Shown: piece after piece, positions 34,393-44,356 of the stretch
Position numbering within the stretch: position 1 is the stretch's first letter
Layout of the letters: each line of letters starts with the position of its first letter
Source of the DNA: an uncultured Rubrobacteraceae bacterium
GTDB taxonomy: Bacteria; Actinomycetota; Rubrobacteria; Rubrobacterales; Rubrobacteraceae
Reading direction: 5' to 3'
NCBI GenBank assembly: GCA_902806085.1
Contig: CADCVH010000130.1
Location: 1 to 58,459, forward strand
DNA: 58,459 bases
Notes under the pieces: generated by a model
The model's input: the letters and a program-made list of their open reading frames with translations, nothing else
What the model was told of the DNA's origin: nothing
The model's database searches: none
Translations under genes and position numbers: made by a program

Positions 34393-36498
34393 ATGCGACT
34401 AATTATCTCTGAGAAGGCAAACACGGCAAAGAAGGTCTCCCAGTTCCTGGCAGAGGGTTCGGTGAAGGAGGGCAAGCACCGCTCCGTGCCGCACCAGACG
34501 TTCATGTGGAAGGGCGAGGAGACGGTCTCGGTGGGGCTCAAGGGGCACGTCCTGAACCCCGAGTACCCGGAGCAGTACTCGAACTGGCAGAAGGTCGAAC
34601 CAAGGGAGCTTATAGACGCTGAGATCCTGAAGTCCGTCTCCGAGAAGGGTGTTGCCGACGCGGTCAAGTCCCTCTCCAAGAAGGCAGACAAGGTCGTTAT
34701 CGCGACGGACTTCGACCGCGAGGGGGAGCTCATAGGGGTGGAGGCGCTCTCCCTGGTCTTCGAGGCGAACCCGAAGCTCGTGGACCACGTCGAGCGGGCG
34801 CGGTTCTCGGCGCTTACGCCGGGCGAGGTCAACCGGGCCTTCGACGAGCTCGTCGAGGTTTCGAGGGAGCTCGCGGAGGCGGGGGAGGCCCGCCAGGACA
34901 TAGACCTGATCTGGGGCGCCACCCTCACCCGGTGGGTCTCGCGCGCCACGAAGCGCTACGGCCCCGCCTTCCTCTCCGTCGGACGCGTCCAGTCCCCGAC
35001 CCTCGCCCTCATAGCCGGGCGCGAGAAGGAGCGCCGCGCCTTCGTGCCGGTGCCGTACTGGGAGCTCGAGGTCAACCTCAAGAACGGCGAGCCGTTCACC
35101 GTCCGCCACGGGACCGCCCGCTTCGAGGACGAGGCGAGGGTCAACGAGGCCTACGAGAACATAGCCGACGAGGCGACGGTCACCGAGGTGCAGCAGAAGT
35201 CCGCCACCCGCAAGCCGCCGACGCCGTTCAACACGACCGCGTTCCTGACGGCGGCCTCGAGCCTCGGCTACAGCCCGTCGAGGGCGGCCAGGCTCGCCGA
35301 AGACCTGTACACAGACGGGTACATCTCGTACCCAAGGACGGACAACACCGTCTACCCGCGCTCGCTGGACCTGCGCGAGGTGCTCGGGTACCTGGAGCGC
35401 GTCGAGGGGGCCGGCCAGTACGCCGAGAGGCTGCTGCGGGGGGACGAGCTCTCGCCGACGCGGGGCAAGAAGGAGACGACGGACCACCCGCCGATCTACC
35501 CGACGGGCCACGCGTCCAAGGACGCGCTGCGGGACGACCAGTGGAAGATCTACCAGCTCGTCGTCCGCCGCTTTCTCGCCACGCTCTCGGAGCCTTCGAA
35601 GTCCCTGCGCACCACTTTGCGCTTCGACTCCGGCGGCGAGCCGCTCACCACGGGCGGCACGGTCGTCACCGAAGAGGGCTGGCTCGGGGTCTACCCGTAC
35701 AGCCGCCGGGCCGACGAGGAGATACCGGACCTCCACGAGGACGAGGTCGTGAAGGTCGTGGATAAAACGATCCACGCCAAGGAGACCCAGCCGCCGGGCC
35801 GCTACGGCGCCGGCAGGCTCATCAACGTGATGGAGGATCTGGGCCTCGGCACCAAGGCGACCCGGCCGAACATCATCCAGAACCTCTACGACCGCGGCTA
35901 CGTCCACGACGACCCGCTCGTGCCCACGGAGAAGGGTGTGAAGGTCGCCGAGGCCCTCACGGACTTCGCCTCCGAGATAGCGTCCCACGAGATGACCGCC
36001 GAGCTCGAGAAGAGCATGGACGAGATCTCCGAGGGCAAGATCTCTAAAGACTCCGTCGTTGACAAGTCCCGCGACGTGCTCCGCCGCGTCTACGACCACC
36101 TCCAGGACGTGGAGACGGAGTTCGCGGACATCGTCTGGGAGGGCATCCGCACCGACGAGACTCTAGGCAAGTGCCCCGAGAGCGGGCACGACCTCATCGT
36201 CCGCCGCAGCCGCAAGAGCCGCAAGCGCTTCGTCGGCTGCTCCGGCTACCCCGACTGCAACGTGACCTACCCGCTGCCGCAGCGGGGCGAGATCATCCCG
36301 CTTGGCACCGAGTGCGACGCCTGCGGCTCCCCCGAGATCAAGGTGCTCGGCGGCAAGCGCCCCTGGATAACCTGCATCAACATGGATTGCCCGAAGAAGC
36401 TGGCCCAGAAGGAAGCCGCCGAAAAAGCCAAAGCGGAAGCGGAGGGGGAGAGCCCATCAGAGGAGAGCGCGAAGGAGCCCGTGAAGTCCACCACGTAG
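34393..36498 (+). CDS. topA: Type IA DNA topoisomerase, archaeal-like topoisomerase I
   Basis: Relaxes negatively supercoiled DNA. The Toprim domain opens with MRLIISEKANTAKKVSQFLAEG and carries the acidic DFDREGE motif. The catalytic tyrosine lies in DGYISYPRTDNTVYP. GRVQSPTLALIAGREKE, RYGAGRLINVMEDLGLGTKATR and two C-terminal Cys4-type zinc elements follow (CPESGHDL...CSGYPDC; CDACGSPEI...CINMDCPKK). The SEKANTAKKV opening and overall organisation resemble archaeal TopA more than the usual bacterial enzyme. ATG 34393 has GGGAGC upstream. Length is 701 residues. A normal bacterial topA, if any, would be elsewhere. Confidence 0.9.
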   Translation: MRLIISEKANTAKKVSQFLAEGSVKEGKHRSVPHQTFMWKGEETVSVGLKGHVLNPEYPEQYSNWQKVEPRELIDAEILKSVSEKGVADAVKSLSKKADKVVIATDFDREGELIGVEALSLVFEANPKLVDHVERARFSALTPGEVNRAFDELVEVSRELAEAGEARQDIDLIWGATLTRWVSRATKRYGPAFLSVGRVQSPTLALIAGREKERRAFVPVPYWELEVNLKNGEPFTVRHGTARFEDEARVNEAYENIADEATVTEVQQKSATRKPPTPFNTTAFLTAASSLGYSPSRAARLAEDLYTDGYISYPRTDNTVYPRSLDLREVLGYLERVEGAGQYAERLLRGDELSPTRGKKETTDHPPIYPTGHASKDALRDDQWKIYQLVVRRFLATLSEPSKSLRTTLRFDSGGEPLTTGGTVVTEEGWLGVYPYSRRADEEIPDLHEDEVVKVVDKTIHAKETQPPGRYGAGRLINVMEDLGLGTKATRPNIIQNLYDRGYVHDDPLVPTEKGVKVAEALTDFASEIASHEMTAELEKSMDEISEGKISKDSVVDKSRDVLRRVYDHLQDVETEFADIVWEGIRTDETLGKCPESGHDLIVRRSRKSRKRFVGCSGYPDCNVTYPLPQRGEIIPLGTECDACGSPEIKVLGGKRPWITCINMDCPKKLAQKEAAEKAKAEAEGESPSEESAKEPVKSTT

Positions 36499-36665
36499 GG
36501 CAGAGGCTCGACCTCGACGGGCCCCACGAACACCCTACCCGGCCGCCGTCGCGCCTGACCAGGCTCGGCGGCTACCTCATCTTCCTCGCCATCGCCGTCG
36601 TGGTTTGCTATTCTGCCGCGTTATAGTTAAGGTATAAGAAGAAACCGTTAAAAAGTGAGTAGACA

Positions 36666-37430
36666 TTGACCCCGATAATCGGCGTAACGGCGACACTGAA
36701 AGAGGATTTGGATCAGGTAGCGGAGCGCCCGCTCGGGCACTTCGTGCGGGCCGACCTGGACTACGTGGCCGGGGTCGCCGAGGCAGGCGGGGCGCCGGTG
36801 GTGTTGCCGCCTATAGGGGAGAGGCGCATGGCCGAGGCCGTGATCGGGGGCCTCGACGGGCTGCTGCTCAGCGGCGGTAGCGACCTCGACCCCGGCTACT
36901 ACGGGGAGGAACCCTCGCCCGAGCTCGGGCCGACCATACCGGAGCGGGACGCCTTCGAGGTCGCCTTGCTGGAGGCCGCGTTGCGGCGGGGGATACCCGT
37001 CTTCGGTATTTGTCGGGGCTTGCAGGTCCTGAACGTGGTGCTCGGCGGGACGCTTTACCAGGATCTCCCCTCCGAGTTCGGCGGGGATCTCTTGAAGCAC
37101 CGGCAGACCACGCCCAAGTGGCAGGTCACGCACGAGGTCGAGGTGCGGGACGGCTCTTACCTCGCGGAGATAGCGGGTCGGGGCGCGGTGAAGGTCAACT
37201 CTTACCACCACCAGGGGATAAAAGACCTCGCGGACGGCCTCGTGGTCTCCGCCCGTTCCTCCGACGGGGTGGTCGAGGGGATCGAGGGTGCCGACCTCTC
37301 TGATCGGTGGCTGGTGGGCGTGCAGTGGCACGCGGAGGCGATGCGCGGGGCGAGCCGCCAGCAGCGCGCCCTCTTCGAGGCCCACGTCCGCGCCGCCGAG
37401 CACCACGCCAAGCGCCAGGCCGCGGCGTAG
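36666..37430 (+). CDS. Gamma-glutamyl-gamma-aminobutyrate hydrolase-family protein (peptidase C26)
   Basis: Class I glutamine-amidotransferase-like hydrolase of 254 residues. The nucleophilic cysteine sits in PVFGICRGLQVLNVVLGGTLYQDL, the catalytic His/Glu in VGVQWHAEAM, and GLLLSGGSDLDPGYYGE is typical of the PuuD subgroup that cleaves gamma-glutamyl-GABA in putrescine breakdown. The start is TTG 36666; an earlier GTG runs into a stop. No other puu genes are near, so the actual substrate is uncertain. The 167 bases upstream contain only an unconvincing short frame ending in a hydrophobic stretch. Confidence 0.9.
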   Translation: MTPIIGVTATLKEDLDQVAERPLGHFVRADLDYVAGVAEAGGAPVVLPPIGERRMAEAVIGGLDGLLLSGGSDLDPGYYGEEPSPELGPTIPERDAFEVALLEAALRRGIPVFGICRGLQVLNVVLGGTLYQDLPSEFGGDLLKHRQTTPKWQVTHEVEVRDGSYLAEIAGRGAVKVNSYHHQGIKDLADGLVVSARSSDGVVEGIEGADLSDRWLVGVQWHAEAMRGASRQQRALFEAHVRAAEHHAKRQAAA

Positions 37431-38101
37431 GACGGGCCGCCGCGAGACCCCCGCAAGACGCCCCCGCCCGGGGGCTTTTCGTCACCATCGAGGGCCTGGA
37501 TTTCTCCGGCAAGTCCACGCTAGTCCGCGCCTTGAAGGGCTTATTGGCGGGTACCAGAATCCACTTCACGCGGGAACCCGGCGGCACGCCCGTCGCCGAG
37601 AGGATCCGGGAGATCCTGCTCGACCCGGCGGCCGAGATGGACGCGTGGACGGAGGCGTACCTGTACGCGGCGGCCCGGGCCGACCACGCGCGGGCCGAGG
37701 TCCTGCCCCGCCTGGAGCGCGGGGAGGGCGTCGTGTGCGAGCGTTACCTGGACTCCAGCCTCGCCTACCAGGGGTTCGGGAGGGGGCTCGGGGTGGACGC
37801 CGTTCGCGGGCTGAACGCCTACGCCGTCGGCACGGTGGCGCCGGACAGGACCTTCTACCTGCGCCTCGAACCGGAGGAGCGCGAGCGGCGGGCGAGGGGG
37901 CTCGGGGCCCCGCTTGACAGGATCGAGGTGGTCGGCGCGGACTTTATGCGCCGGGTGGAGGGGGGTTTCGAGGAGTTGGCGCGCCAGGAGCCGGAGAGGA
38001 TCATGGCGCTCGATGCTTCGCTTTCGCCGGGGGATCTGGCGGAGACGGTCGTGGGCGAGATGGGGCGGCTGCAATATACTCGTGACGAAGAAGCTCCCTG
38101 A
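37307..38101 (+). CDS. tmk: Thymidylate kinase (start unresolved)
   Basis: Phosphorylates dTMP to dTDP. The kinase domain begins about base 37474 with GLFVTIEGLDFSGKSTLVRAL (P-loop). TREPGGTPVAERIREILLD, the DR-like motif in VVCERYLDSSLAYQGFGRGL, and a lid segment with arginines (RRARGLGAPLDRIE) follow. The only canonical in-frame starts are GTGs at 37307 and 37325, deep inside the preceding gene, which would add ~55 non-conserved residues. No ATG, GTG or TTG lies between 37325 and the conserved domain. The real start is therefore unknown and may be non-canonical. The P-loop reads LDFSGKST where most Tmk proteins have DGxGKST. Confidence 0.88.
   Translation: MAGGRAVARGGDARGEPPAARPLRGPRPRRRAPRQAPGRGVGRAAARPPQDAPARGLFVTIEGLDFSGKSTLVRALKGLLAGTRIHFTREPGGTPVAERIREILLDPAAEMDAWTEAYLYAAARADHARAEVLPRLERGEGVVCERYLDSSLAYQGFGRGLGVDAVRGLNAYAVGTVAPDRTFYLRLEPEERERRARGLGAPLDRIEVVGADFMRRVEGGFEELARQEPERIMALDASLSPGDLAETVVGEMGRLQYTRDEEAP
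37460..37479 (+). terminator. Terminator-like hairpin at the tmk N-terminal coding boundary
   Basis: GCCCCC (37460-37465), loop GCCC, GGGGGC (37470-37475), then TTTT. It has the form of an intrinsic terminator for the peptidase C26 gene, but it overlaps the first conserved codons of tmk. It may attenuate read-through into tmk, or be a coincidence in GC-rich coding DNA. Confidence 0.4.
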
Positions 38102-38109
38102 GGAGAAAC

Positions 38110-38247
38110 GTGGACCGCGAACCGGGTGGAGGCAGGACGGGACGACAGTACGTGGGGGCCGGGATAGGGATCGTGTTGGATAACCTCGCCCTGTGGGTGA
38201 GGATAGGGGAAGCCTTCCTGGCCCGCCGGGACGAGGACGATGGCTGA
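38110..38247 (+). CDS. Short uncharacterised ORF between tmk and holB
   Basis: A 45-residue frame from GTG 38110 to TGA 38247. It is preceded by GAGGAGAAAC (strong ribosome site) right after the tmk stop and overlaps the holB start by eight bases. The product is Arg/Gly-rich at the start, then has a weakly hydrophobic helix (YVGAGIGIVLDNLALWVRIG) and a charged end. Spacing and ribosome site argue that it is translated. No family recognised; it may serve only to couple tmk and holB translation. Confidence 0.5.
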   Translation: MDREPGGGRTGRQYVGAGIGIVLDNLALWVRIGEAFLARRDEDDG

Positions 38248-39349
38248 GACGGAGACGTTCCGCGGCCTGCGCGGCAATGCCGCGACCATTCGGCTGCTGC
38301 AGAACGCGCTCTCGACCGGTCGGGTGGCGCACGCGTACATTTTTTTCGGGGCTCCGGGGGTGGGCAAGCGGACGGTGGCCAGGCGCTTCGGGGCGGCGCT
38401 GGTGGCCGGCGGGGACGGGGCGGCGGAAGACCGGGCGGGGCGCGGGCTGCACCCGGACCTCGCGGAGATCCGGCCAGAGGGGGCTTTCACGACCATAGGG
38501 CAGGTGCGCGAGATCCTGCGCCTCGCCGCCAGCCGGCCCTTCGAGGGCGCGCGCCGGGTGTTTATCCTGGAGGCCGATACGCTGAACGTGCAGGCCGCCA
38601 ACGCCCTCTTGAAGACGCTTGAGGAGCCGGAGGGCGAGGCTGTCTTCGTCCTGCTCGCCACCTCGCGCGAGGGGGTGCTCCCCACGATCCTCTCCCGCGC
38701 CCAGGCGGTGAGGTTCAACCCCGTACCGACGTCTGAGGTGGAGGAGTTCCTGCGCGCGCGCGGGGCGGAGGAGCCCGCCCTCGCGGCGGCCCTCGGCCGG
38801 GGGAGCGTGGGGCTGGCCTTGCGCTACGCCGAGGACCCGGAACTCAAGGAGTTGCGCCGGGCGGTCTTCGGGGCGGGGTTTTCGTTCTCGGAGGACTTCG
38901 AGGGGCGCCACGGGGCGGTGGAGGGGATCGTGGCGCGGGCGGAGGCGCTCGGGGCCGCGCGAGAAAAAGAAGTACTCGCCTCGTTCGAGGAGCCGGACCG
39001 GCGGGCGAAGGAGGGGGCCAAGCGGGCCGGGAAGGCGGCGCGGGACGGGGCGGTGCGCGAGGCTTTGGACCTTTTGGCCCTGATCTACCGCGACGCGGGG
39101 GCCGTCGCCGCGGGCGCGGAAGAGCTCGCGGCGAACGTGGACAGGTTGGATGAGCTTCGGTCCAGGGTGGAGGAGCACCCCGGGGCGGATTGGGCGGGGG
39201 CGGCGTTGACCTTGGGGGAAGCGCGGGCCGGGCTTGCGTATAATGTCTCTCCGGAGGCGATCCTGGAGGTGGCGCTATCACGGATACGGCGGAAAGTACT
39301 AGAACCCTTCCCAGGCTCGTCGACGTCCGCATCCCGGGTTGGGGCGTAG
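38240..39349 (+). CDS. holB: DNA polymerase III delta' subunit
   Basis: Clamp-loader ATPase-like subunit of 369 residues. GAPGVGKRTVARRFG (Walker A), FILEADTLNVQAANALLKTLEEP, the SRC-like position occupied by LSRAQ, and a helical C-terminal domain are visible. The cysteine quartet of the zinc module that usually follows Walker A is absent here (the region reads DRAGRGLHPDLAEI). The gene follows tmk as in many Gram-positive genomes, and ricT follows, the common tmk-holB-ricT (yaaT) order. Confidence 0.92.
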   Translation: MAETETFRGLRGNAATIRLLQNALSTGRVAHAYIFFGAPGVGKRTVARRFGAALVAGGDGAAEDRAGRGLHPDLAEIRPEGAFTTIGQVREILRLAASRPFEGARRVFILEADTLNVQAANALLKTLEEPEGEAVFVLLATSREGVLPTILSRAQAVRFNPVPTSEVEEFLRARGAEEPALAAALGRGSVGLALRYAEDPELKELRRAVFGAGFSFSEDFEGRHGAVEGIVARAEALGAAREKEVLASFEEPDRRAKEGAKRAGKAARDGAVREALDLLALIYRDAGAVAAGAEELAANVDRLDELRSRVEEHPGADWAGAALTLGEARAGLAYNVSPEAILEVALSRIRRKVLEPFPGSSTSASRVGA

Positions 39350-40188
39350 CAAGGCTCTGCTACGCCCGCGACCTCGACCTTCGCGTCGGGTACCGGGTCG
39401 TCGTCGCCACGGAGGTCGGGGATTTCGTGGGCCGCGTCGCCCTCACACCGCGCCGCCGCGAGGCCTACGCCGACCCCTACGACATCGTGCGCGTGGTCAC
39501 CGAGGAGGACGAGCGCGAGGAGGACCGCAACCGCGAGCTCGGGCGCGAGATGCGCGTCGAGGCCCGCAAGCTCGCCCGCGACCACCGCATCGGGGGTGTC
39601 GAGTTTATAGGGTGCGACGTTTCTTTAGACGGCGAGTACGTGGAGGTCAAGTACCAGGCCGACGAGAAGCAGTTGGACCTCCGGCCGGTAAAAGACGGCC
39701 TCCAGAGGGCCTACGACGTGCACGTGACGCTGCGCAGGTTCGGGTTTCTGGACCGCTCGGGGGACGCCGGCGGGTGCGACACTTGCGGGCTGCCCCTGTG
39801 CTGCGCGACGTGGAGCGGGGCAAGGGACATGGGGCCGGTCAACGTCAGGCTGGCCAAGCAGCAGGGGGTCACGCCGAACGAGAAGATCCTGGGCGGCTGC
39901 GGCGAGGTGAAGTGCTGCATGCGCTACGAGCACGACGCGTACAAGGAGTTCAAGGAGCGGGCGCCGTTCCGCAACTCCATCGTCACGCTCGGCGAGAGGC
40001 AGGGCAAGGTCGTGGACTACTCGATGGTCCGGGACGCCGTGGTCGTGCAGGTCGGCCCGAAGCGCTCGGACCAGGAGACGGTCCCCCTCGGCGTCCTCGC
40101 CCGCGACAACCCCGGCGTCGAGCCCGCCGACCCGGAAGACTGGGACCCGCCCGACCCCGAGACCCCGGACGACCCCAGAGAAGATTAA
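39277..40188 (+). CDS. ricT: RicT/YaaT-type PSP1 domain protein, probable ATC start
   Basis: Homologue of B. subtilis RicT (YaaT), part of the Y-complex that modulates RNase Y and carries iron-sulfur clusters. The cysteine-rich core GGCDTCGLPLCCATW and GGCGEVKCCMRYEHD is intact. The first canonical start is GTG 39427, but the conserved N-terminal strands (VDVRIPGWGVARLCYA, LDLRVGYRVVVATEVGDFVG) lie upstream and are open in frame back to a stop at 39241. No ATG, GTG or TTG occurs there. An ATC at 39277 stands six bases after a perfect GGAGGT, so I use it. The tail is Pro/Asp-rich. Confidence 0.88.
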   Translation: MTDTAESTRTLPRLVDVRIPGWGVARLCYARDLDLRVGYRVVVATEVGDFVGRVALTPRRREAYADPYDIVRVVTEEDEREEDRNRELGREMRVEARKLARDHRIGGVEFIGCDVSLDGEYVEVKYQADEKQLDLRPVKDGLQRAYDVHVTLRRFGFLDRSGDAGGCDTCGLPLCCATWSGARDMGPVNVRLAKQQGVTPNEKILGGCGEVKCCMRYEHDAYKEFKERAPFRNSIVTLGERQGKVVDYSMVRDAVVVQVGPKRSDQETVPLGVLARDNPGVEPADPEDWDPPDPETPDDPRED

Positions 40189-40192
40189 CCCC

Positions 40193-41152
40193 GTGCTGGA
40201 CAACCTGTGCGACGTGCCCGGCGTGCTCGTGGGACACGCAACCGACCGCGAGGGGCTCACCGGGTGCACGGTGGTTCTCTTCGACGGCCCGGACGGCGCC
40301 GTCGTGGGCGTGGACGTGCGTGGCTCCTCCCCCGGCACCCGGGAGACGGACCGCCTCGGTCCCGTCGGGGCCATCAGGGGCACCCACGGCCTGCTGCTGA
40401 CCGGCGGCAGCGCCTTCGGCCTGGCCGCCGCGGACGGCGTCGTCCGTTTCCTGGAAGAGGGGGGCGTCGGCCTGGACGTCGGCGTCGCCCGCATCCCGCT
40501 CGTCTCCGCGGCCGTCCTCTTCGACCTCGTGGTGGGGAACCCGGCCGCCCGTCCCGACGCCGAGATGGGCTACGAGGCCGCGTCCTCTGCCAAGAGTGGG
40601 ACCTTCAGGCAGGGAAGCGTCGGGGCCGGGACCGGCGCGAGCGTCGGGAAGGTGCTCGGCATGGGGCGTGCGATGAAGGGCGGCGTCGGGAGCGCGTCCG
40701 TGGATCTGGAAGATGGCCTCGTCGTCGCGGCCCTGGCCGCCGTCAACGCCTTCGGGGACGTGCGGGATCCCGAGACGAACCAGACCCTCGCGGGCCCCCG
40801 CCAGGAGGACGGCAGGCCGGGCGACACGGCGTACCTGCTACCGCAGGCGGCCTCCCGGCTCCGGTGGGGGGAGAACACGACCCTGGGCGTCGTGGCGACC
40901 AACGCCCGCCTGAGCAAACCGCAGGCGGTAAAGGTCGCCCAGATGGCCCACGATGGGCTCGCCCGCGCCGTTCACCCGGTCCACACCACCGTGGACGGGG
41001 ACGTCGTCTTCGCCGCGTCCGCGGGCGGAATCGAGGTCGCGACGGATATCGTGGGGGTCTGGGGCGCACGCGCGATGCAGCGGGCCATCGTGCGGGCCGT
41101 GCGCGAGGCGGAAGGGCTGGCGGGGATCCCCGCGGTCCGCGACGTAGGGTAG
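40193..41152 (+). CDS. P1-family peptidase (DmpA/BapA-like aminopeptidase)
   Basis: Self-processing N-terminal nucleophile hydrolase (S58) of 319 residues. Typical segments are DVPGVLVGHATDREGLTGCTVVL, LLLTGGSAFGLAAADGV and GSVGAGTGASVGKVLG. ENTTLGVVATNARLSK is where autocleavage would expose the catalytic residue, and GDVVFAASAG follows. Members cleave N-terminal D- or beta-amino acids; physiological substrates are mostly unknown. GTG 40193 lies four bases after the ricT stop. No signal peptide, so cytoplasmic. Confidence 0.9.
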   Translation: MLDNLCDVPGVLVGHATDREGLTGCTVVLFDGPDGAVVGVDVRGSSPGTRETDRLGPVGAIRGTHGLLLTGGSAFGLAAADGVVRFLEEGGVGLDVGVARIPLVSAAVLFDLVVGNPAARPDAEMGYEAASSAKSGTFRQGSVGAGTGASVGKVLGMGRAMKGGVGSASVDLEDGLVVAALAAVNAFGDVRDPETNQTLAGPRQEDGRPGDTAYLLPQAASRLRWGENTTLGVVATNARLSKPQAVKVAQMAHDGLARAVHPVHTTVDGDVVFAASAGGIEVATDIVGVWGARAMQRAIVRAVREAEGLAGIPAVRDVG

Positions 41153-41545
41153 AGGCCACAGGCATCGGCTTTCGCGGTGAACCGTGCGTGCCGCGTCGGC
41201 CACGAACGTCGGGCGCCCGGCGCACGGGTCGATTGCCACCAGCGACCCGCGCCTTCCGCGATCGGGCAATTCTCCGGGGGCGACCGACGCGTAGAGACGC
41301 GTCGTCCGACAAACCCGAAAGCCTCACAGCGGCGTTGGTAAAGGTTGGGCGCCAGGTTTCGTTCGGGTTCGGGGTTTCGAGGCTCTAGGTTTCGAAGGGT
41401 GCCCGGCGGGGCCCCCTCCCCGACGCACGCCCCCGATGCCCAGAGAAGCCCTCGAAGGAGGCGGCCTCGAGCCTCTTGCCCGTCCCGGGAAGGATCGACC
41501 CTTCCGCAAACCGCTGTCAGAGAGAGGCGAACTGAGGCCCGAAAC
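41153..41545. other. Converging intergenic region with no gene
   Basis: The 393 bases between the P1 peptidase (plus) and groEL (minus) hold no frame with coding character. A G/T-rich stretch at 41356-41400 contains reiterated GGTTTCG/GGGTTTCG strings and GAGGCTCTAGGTTTCG. The last resembles GAGGCTCTAAGGTTTTG upstream of moaC. No clear terminator hairpin was found. Confidence 0.5.
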
Positions 41546-43254
<1,709 letters not shown>

Positions 43255-43294
43255 GAATCCTCCTTCGGGCTTTGCGGCCCCTAACGGGGATGAA

Positions 43295-44356
43295 TCAGGC
43301 GGCCGCGCCCTCGGGGACAAGGATGCCGCGTCCGCGCAGGTTGCCGGAGTTGAGGTCCTGTACGGCGTCGTTGACGGCGTCCAGCGGGTAGGTCGAGGTG
43401 TGGAGCGTGACGAGGCCGCGGGCCGTCAGGTTCATCAGCTCCTCGAGGTCGTTGTACGTGCCGACGAGGTTGCCGATGACGCTCCGCTCGCTGGAGATGA
43501 TGTCTATGGTCGGAACCTCGATCTTGCCCCCGTACCCGATGACGTAGTGGAAGCCCGCGGGCCGGGTCATCTTCCACGCCTCGTCCTCAGCACCCCGCTC
43601 CCCGACGTAGTCGAAGACGACCTCAGCACCACCGTTGGTCATCTCGATCACGGTCTCGGCGTAGCCTTCTTCGACCTTGACAGTCTCGTCCGCGCCCCAC
43701 TCCTTGGAGAGCGCCAGGGCCTCCTCGCTCGGGTCCACCACGATTATGTTCGTCGGCGTCATCGCCCTCAAGCACTGGATGCCGATGTGCCCGAGCCCCC
43801 CGGCGCCGATGACCACGGCGTTCGTCCCCGCGTAGAGCTCCGGGACGGCCTTCCTGACGGCGTGGTGGGCGGTCAGGCCCGCGTCGGCGAGGGCGGCGAT
43901 GTCCCTGGGCTGCAGGATCGGGTCGAGCTTCACCACGCTCCTGGCGCTCGTCCTCAGGAGCTGCGCGAAGCCGCCGTCCTGGCTTATGCCGGGGAAGGCG
44001 CCGTTCACGCACTGCATGTCGCGTCCTGCGCGGCAGTAGTGGCACAGCCCGCACGTCATGAGGGGGTGGCAGATCACCGTGTCGCCCGGCTGCACGTTCG
44101 TGACCGCGGACCCGACCTCCTCGATCCAACCCGAGTTCTCGTGCCCGAGTACGTAGGGCAGGAGCGTCCCGTCGGGGTCCTGGATGGGCGCCCATTGCCC
44201 CTCGACGACGTGTATGTCCGTCCGGCACAGCCCCGCCGCCCCGACCCTGACGATGACGTCCAGGGGGTTTTCTATCTTCGGCTCCTCTATCTCCTCGACC
44301 TGTAGGCTGTCCTTGGGGATGCTCTCGTCGTAGCGGTGCAGCCGGGCCGCCTTCAT
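43295..44356 (-). CDS. Zinc-dependent alcohol dehydrogenase of the monooxygenase operon
   Basis: Medium-chain dehydrogenase of 353 residues. Catalytic zinc ligands lie in GLCRTDIHVVEG and YVLGHENSGW, structural-zinc cysteines in CGLCHYCRAGRDMQC, and the NAD site in AVVIGAGGLGHIGIQCL. It probably oxidises the alcohol made by the monooxygenase (propanol or a related short alcohol). ATG 44356 overlaps the stop of the DUF59 gene (ATGA). The longer frame upstream is a shadow of that gene. Confidence 0.93.
   Translation of the reverse strand: MKAARLHRYDESIPKDSLQVEEIEEPKIENPLDVIVRVGAAGLCRTDIHVVEGQWAPIQDPDGTLLPYVLGHENSGWIEEVGSAVTNVQPGDTVICHPLMTCGLCHYCRAGRDMQCVNGAFPGISQDGGFAQLLRTSARSVVKLDPILQPRDIAALADAGLTAHHAVRKAVPELYAGTNAVVIGAGGLGHIGIQCLRAMTPTNIIVVDPSEEALALSKEWGADETVKVEEGYAETVIEMTNGGAEVVFDYVGERGAEDEAWKMTRPAGFHYVIGYGGKIEVPTIDIISSERSVIGNLVGTYNDLEELMNLTARGLVTLHTSTYPLDAVNDAVQDLNSGNLRGRGILVPEGAAA

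Noticed and set aside
36499..36626. Short frame after topA ending in a hydrophobic helix (GYLIFLAIAVVVCYSAAL)
   Set aside because: The frame is the continuation of an out-of-frame reading through topA, with no usable start codon or ribosome site between the topA stop and the hydrophobic stretch.
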